Source of the DNA: Muribaculaceae bacterium
GTDB lineage: Bacteria; Pseudomonadota; Alphaproteobacteria; Rs-D84
Reading direction: 5' to 3'
NCBI GenBank assembly: GCA_023665245.1
Contig: JAMPEH010000004.1
Location: 5,436 to 11,952, forward strand
DNA: 6,517 bases
Shown: positions 4,746-6,517 of the stretch, in pieces
Layout of the letters: every line of letters starts with the position of its first letter
Position numbering within the stretch: position 1 is the first letter of the stretch
Notes under the pieces: generated by a model
Told to the model about the DNA's origin: nothing
The model's database searches: none
Seen by the model: the letters and a program-made list of their open reading frames with translations, nothing else
Program-made: the position numbers and the translations under genes

Positions 4746-4798
4746 AATTAAATTTGGATTTTGTGTCCTGACAATAAGACAGGACGGGATTTGTGGTG
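4743..4798 (-). promoter_or_regulatory. Leader of the topoisomerase-like gene
   Basis: On the minus strand the leader reads CACCACAAATCC (4798-4787), a 6-bp hairpin GTCCTG (4785-4780) / CAGGAC (4770-4765), then AATCCAAATTTAATTATG, ending in the start codon. It has the same order of parts as the HTH leader. No Bacteroidetes promoter box is visible, so it is probably part of a transcript coming from the DUF3945 gene. Confidence 0.5.
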
Positions 4799-4807
4799 AT
4801 TTTATGA

Positions 4808-4850
4808 AAGGCACGGGGACGGCTGATGCTATCCCCGTACCTTGGGGATA
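4808..4850 (-). terminator. Two mutually exclusive hairpins between DUF3945 and topoisomerase-like genes
   Basis: On the minus strand ACGGGGA (4838-4832) can pair with TCCCCGT (4819-4813), extended by CC/GG pairs beyond a mismatch and followed by TTTCAT, a weak terminator form. The same GGGGA can instead pair in TATCCCC (4850-4844) / GGGGATA (4836-4830), a perfect 7-bp stem. The two cannot form together, which is the layout of an attenuator or processing switch between two genes of an operon. Strength of termination is doubtful because the T tract is short. Confidence 0.4.
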
Positions 4851-4914
4851 CTTGGTTGGTGGAATCGCAGTCGGCTGTGACTGTGGATATTTGTTCTGTA
4901 GTGGCGGCAGCGCG

Positions 4915-6429
4915 TCAGACTTTCGGACCTTTCGGCTTACGCTGTTGCTGTTTCTGCTGGCTGTCGTCTTTGGGCGCGGTCTGTCCGCGCTGGAGCGGCT
5001 CGTTCACATTCTTGGTGGCCTCGTTGGTCTTGCCCTGATTGTTGACGGCATACTGCGTCTTGCTTTCCTCGGCGATGCCCACAACCTTGTCGCGGTCGGG
5101 ATATACCCGCGTGGTTTCCGGCTGTCGCTTCTGAGGGTCATACTGGAAATAGATGGTGCAGTCGTTGCCGAACTTGTCCTTGCCCTCGCCCACAAGCACT
5201 TTCTTCCCGGCGAGGTAATCGGCCTGTTGTTGCTCGTTGAGCGGAATCTTGCACCACTGTCCAAGCCGTTTGATTGAGCCGTCGGGATTATGCCATGAGT
5301 CGCCAACCTGCTGTTGCTGGTTATTGCTTTTGTCCAGCGACTGCTCCTGACGGTATTTGTCGGAGTTGACGAAGACAACATCACCCTTTGAGACACTGTA
5401 TTGCAGGTCGGCGGTGAATTTTGCTCCATTGGGGAGTTCAATGTGCTGCTCCCTTATCAGCCCTCCGTTCTTCAGTATGCCTATAGCCTTCATGTCGAGG
5501 TCGATGTTCGCCACCTTCGGCTTGATATATACATCCTTGACCGGAGCAGACTCTATTTCATTGGTGAGTCTGTCGATGCTCACTATGCACATGACCTTTT
5601 CCCCGGTCTTGGGGTCGGTCAGTTCGACTGCCTTGCCGAGATTGCCGGTCTTGTGCAGTTCCGCCTTGTCCTCCTTGGAGAAGGTGTACCCCTTGAAATT
5701 TTGGTCAAGTTGCGGCTCGTTGCGGGTGAAGTGTGGCACAAGGGAGTATGAGCCGTCGGGGTTGGTGCGGAATGACAACTTCGCCTGAAGCGAATACTGC
5801 TCGTCGCCGAATTTCGGGGTTACGGTGAACAGCTGCGGCGACTTGTGATTGTAAATCATCTGATTGAGTGCGCCCGATTTCTCAAGCTCGTCGCGCTTGA
5901 TGCCCCATTGCTTCTCAATCTTATCCCAGTCGATGAGGTCCGGATTGATGGGTGGCATCTTGACCGTTGCCGTCTTGTCCGGTTCTTGATAGGGCGCTTC
6001 ATTCTGAGACACGGGCTGTACTGTCTGCGCCTGTGTCTGAGATTGCGGCGTATTCTGTGGAGCCTGTTCCTGCTCAACCCTCTGTGAGGGAGCGTTTACT
6101 TCCACGGCGTATGGCTTCAGCATATCTGCATTTTCCTCAGGTTTCTGAATGAGGTCGGCCATTGCCGGGGCTATCATGTCGTAGCGGTCTGCGGGCAGGC
6201 GGAACAGGCTGAATGTGGTCGGGTTCTTCACCTGCCGGATGAAATTTGAAAGGAACGCTTCGAGGGGGTTCTGCCCTTTGTCAAACTTTATCAGTGAGTT
6301 TGACGGCGTTGACTTTACGTCCGCCATTTTCGGAGAGCCGTCAGGATTCTGACCTACGACTGCTCCCACTTGCCCGCTCTCGTTGTTGCGGGCTATCAGC
6401 ACTTCCTGCTGATCTGTGGTCTGGTCCAT
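4915..6429 (-). CDS. DUF4099/DUF3945-domain protein of Bacteroidales mobile elements
   Basis: This 504-residue protein has no signal peptide or membrane segment and is probably cytoplasmic. The N-terminal block (about 8-100; VLIARNNESGQVGAVVG, LEAFLSNFIRQVKNPTTFSLF) is the typical start of this family. A Q/P/A-rich linker (about 112-160) leads to a DUF4099-like domain (about 163-235; LIDWDKIEKQWGIKRDELEKSG). DUF3945-like segments follow from about 247 (GYTFSKEDKAELHKTGNLGKAVEL, then IDRLTNEIESAPV) and again around 385-440. The tail (about 465-504) is Q/K-rich and basic (QQKQQQRKPKGPKV). The family is regularly found beside topoisomerase genes on such elements, as here; its biochemical role is unknown to me. 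The ATG at 6429 follows TAAATTAAATT and begins the conserved block. NPDGS occurs three times (28-32, 223-227, 381-385), probably marking repeated beta-hairpin turns. Family assignment is firm, function is not. Confidence 0.85.
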   Translation of the reverse strand: MDQTTDQQEVLIARNNESGQVGAVVGQNPDGSPKMADVKSTPSNSLIKFDKGQNPLEAFLSNFIRQVKNPTTFSLFRLPADRYDMIAPAMADLIQKPEENADMLKPYAVEVNAPSQRVEQEQAPQNTPQSQTQAQTVQPVSQNEAPYQEPDKTATVKMPPINPDLIDWDKIEKQWGIKRDELEKSGALNQMIYNHKSPQLFTVTPKFGDEQYSLQAKLSFRTNPDGSYSLVPHFTRNEPQLDQNFKGYTFSKEDKAELHKTGNLGKAVELTDPKTGEKVMCIVSIDRLTNEIESAPVKDVYIKPKVANIDLDMKAIGILKNGGLIREQHIELPNGAKFTADLQYSVSKGDVVFVNSDKYRQEQSLDKSNNQQQQVGDSWHNPDGSIKRLGQWCKIPLNEQQQADYLAGKKVLVGEGKDKFGNDCTIYFQYDPQKRQPETTRVYPDRDKVVGIAEESKTQYAVNNQGKTNEATKNVNEPLQRGQTAPKDDSQQKQQQRKPKGPKV

Positions 6430-6459
6430 AATTTAATTTAGTTGGAGATTTAAGTGGTG
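6427..6459 (-). promoter_or_regulatory. Leader of the DUF3945 gene
   Basis: The minus strand reads CACCACTTAAATCTCC (6459-6444), then AACTAAATTAAATTATG, ending in the start codon. It repeats the parts of the other leaders without the inserted hairpin. No Shine-Dalgarno sequence or promoter box is visible, so translation probably relies on the A/T-rich stretch and transcription on an upstream gene. Confidence 0.45.
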
Positions 6460-6517
6460 GTTTGGGTGGCGTTGCCGCCGGATTTTTGTTTACGCCTCAC
6501 CGTTCTGTATTCTGGAT
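6450..6517 (-). CDS. Possible 3' end of an upstream minus-strand gene (partial)
   Basis: One minus-strand frame is open from the window edge to the TAA at 6452-6450 and reads PEYRTVRRKQKSGG then NATQTTT. The basic tail and the 20-bp gap to the DUF3945 start fit the last codons of the preceding operon gene. Only about 21 codons are visible, the other frames close sooner, and I recognise no family, so chance openness is quite possible. Confidence 0.35.
   Translation of the reverse strand, partial: PEYRTVRRKQKSGGNATQTTT

Noticed and set aside
4746..4814. 23-residue N-terminal extension of the topoisomerase-like protein
   Set aside because: Family similarity begins exactly at the ATG at 4745, which has the A/T-rich leader shared with other starts; the extension would cover that leader.
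4804..5277. Open plus-strand frame of 157 codons, hydrophobic, opposite the DUF3945 gene
   Set aside because: It lies mostly inside the well-supported DUF4099/DUF3945 gene on the other strand; the leucine/valine-rich translation is the expected antisense of that gene, and there is no leader or promoter.
1..6517. CRISPR array, insertion sequence or replication origin
   Set aside because: There are no regularly spaced long direct repeats, no transposase gene with terminal inverted repeats, and no initiator gene with iterons; the GGGTRCA copies are short, irregularly spaced and in both orientations.

Overview
The window reads as the left end of an integrative and conjugative (or mobilizable) element inserted next to a tRNA-Lys gene in a Bacteroidales chromosome. 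Three things support this assignment: promoters of the Bacteroidetes type (TTTG about 20 bp before TAnnTTTG), A/T-rich leaders without Shine-Dalgarno sites before the genes, and the gene set itself (a CTnDOT-type tyrosine integrase, paired excisionase-like helix-turn-helix proteins, a topoisomerase IA relative and a DUF4099/DUF3945 protein). The genus cannot be told from the sequence. Layout: 1-324 is probably host flank. It holds two terminator-like hairpins, a G+C-rich unassigned stretch, a 12-bp tandem repeat and the promoter of tRNA-Lys(UUU) at 325-397. A strong terminator follows at 425-462. Positions 463-907 carry no convincing gene, but seven copies of GGGTRCA in both orientations and related GTGGTACA sites make it a likely recombinase arm-binding region. 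The integrase (908-2227, +) has its own promoter. It converges, across a large hairpin, on a minus-strand block. Read in its own direction, that block contains a possible partial gene (6517-6450), a DUF4099/DUF3945 protein (6429-4915), a topoisomerase III-like protein with a destroyed active site (4745-3132), a regulatory interval (3131-2895), and two overlapping small HTH genes (2894-2589, 2599-2300). The gene order recalls the excision module of CTnDOT (Xis2c, Xis2d, Exc, with IntDOT), so the likely joint role is integration, excision and its control. The most interesting feature is in 2976-3062. A TAnnTTTG box on the minus strand is followed about 50-75 nt later by a classic hairpin plus T5 terminator. 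The RNA between them would be complementary to 27 of 30 bases of the integrase mRNA around its start codon (888-917), plus one G-U pair. This suggests a trans-acting antisense RNA controlling integrase translation, or an attenuated leader of the HTH operon, or both. The same sequence belongs to a leader module (CACCACTAAATCC ... AAATTATG) found in recognisable form before the integrase, HTH, topoisomerase-like and DUF3945 genes. None of the RNA-level proposals has been tested; they rest on sequence complementarity and motif spacing only.
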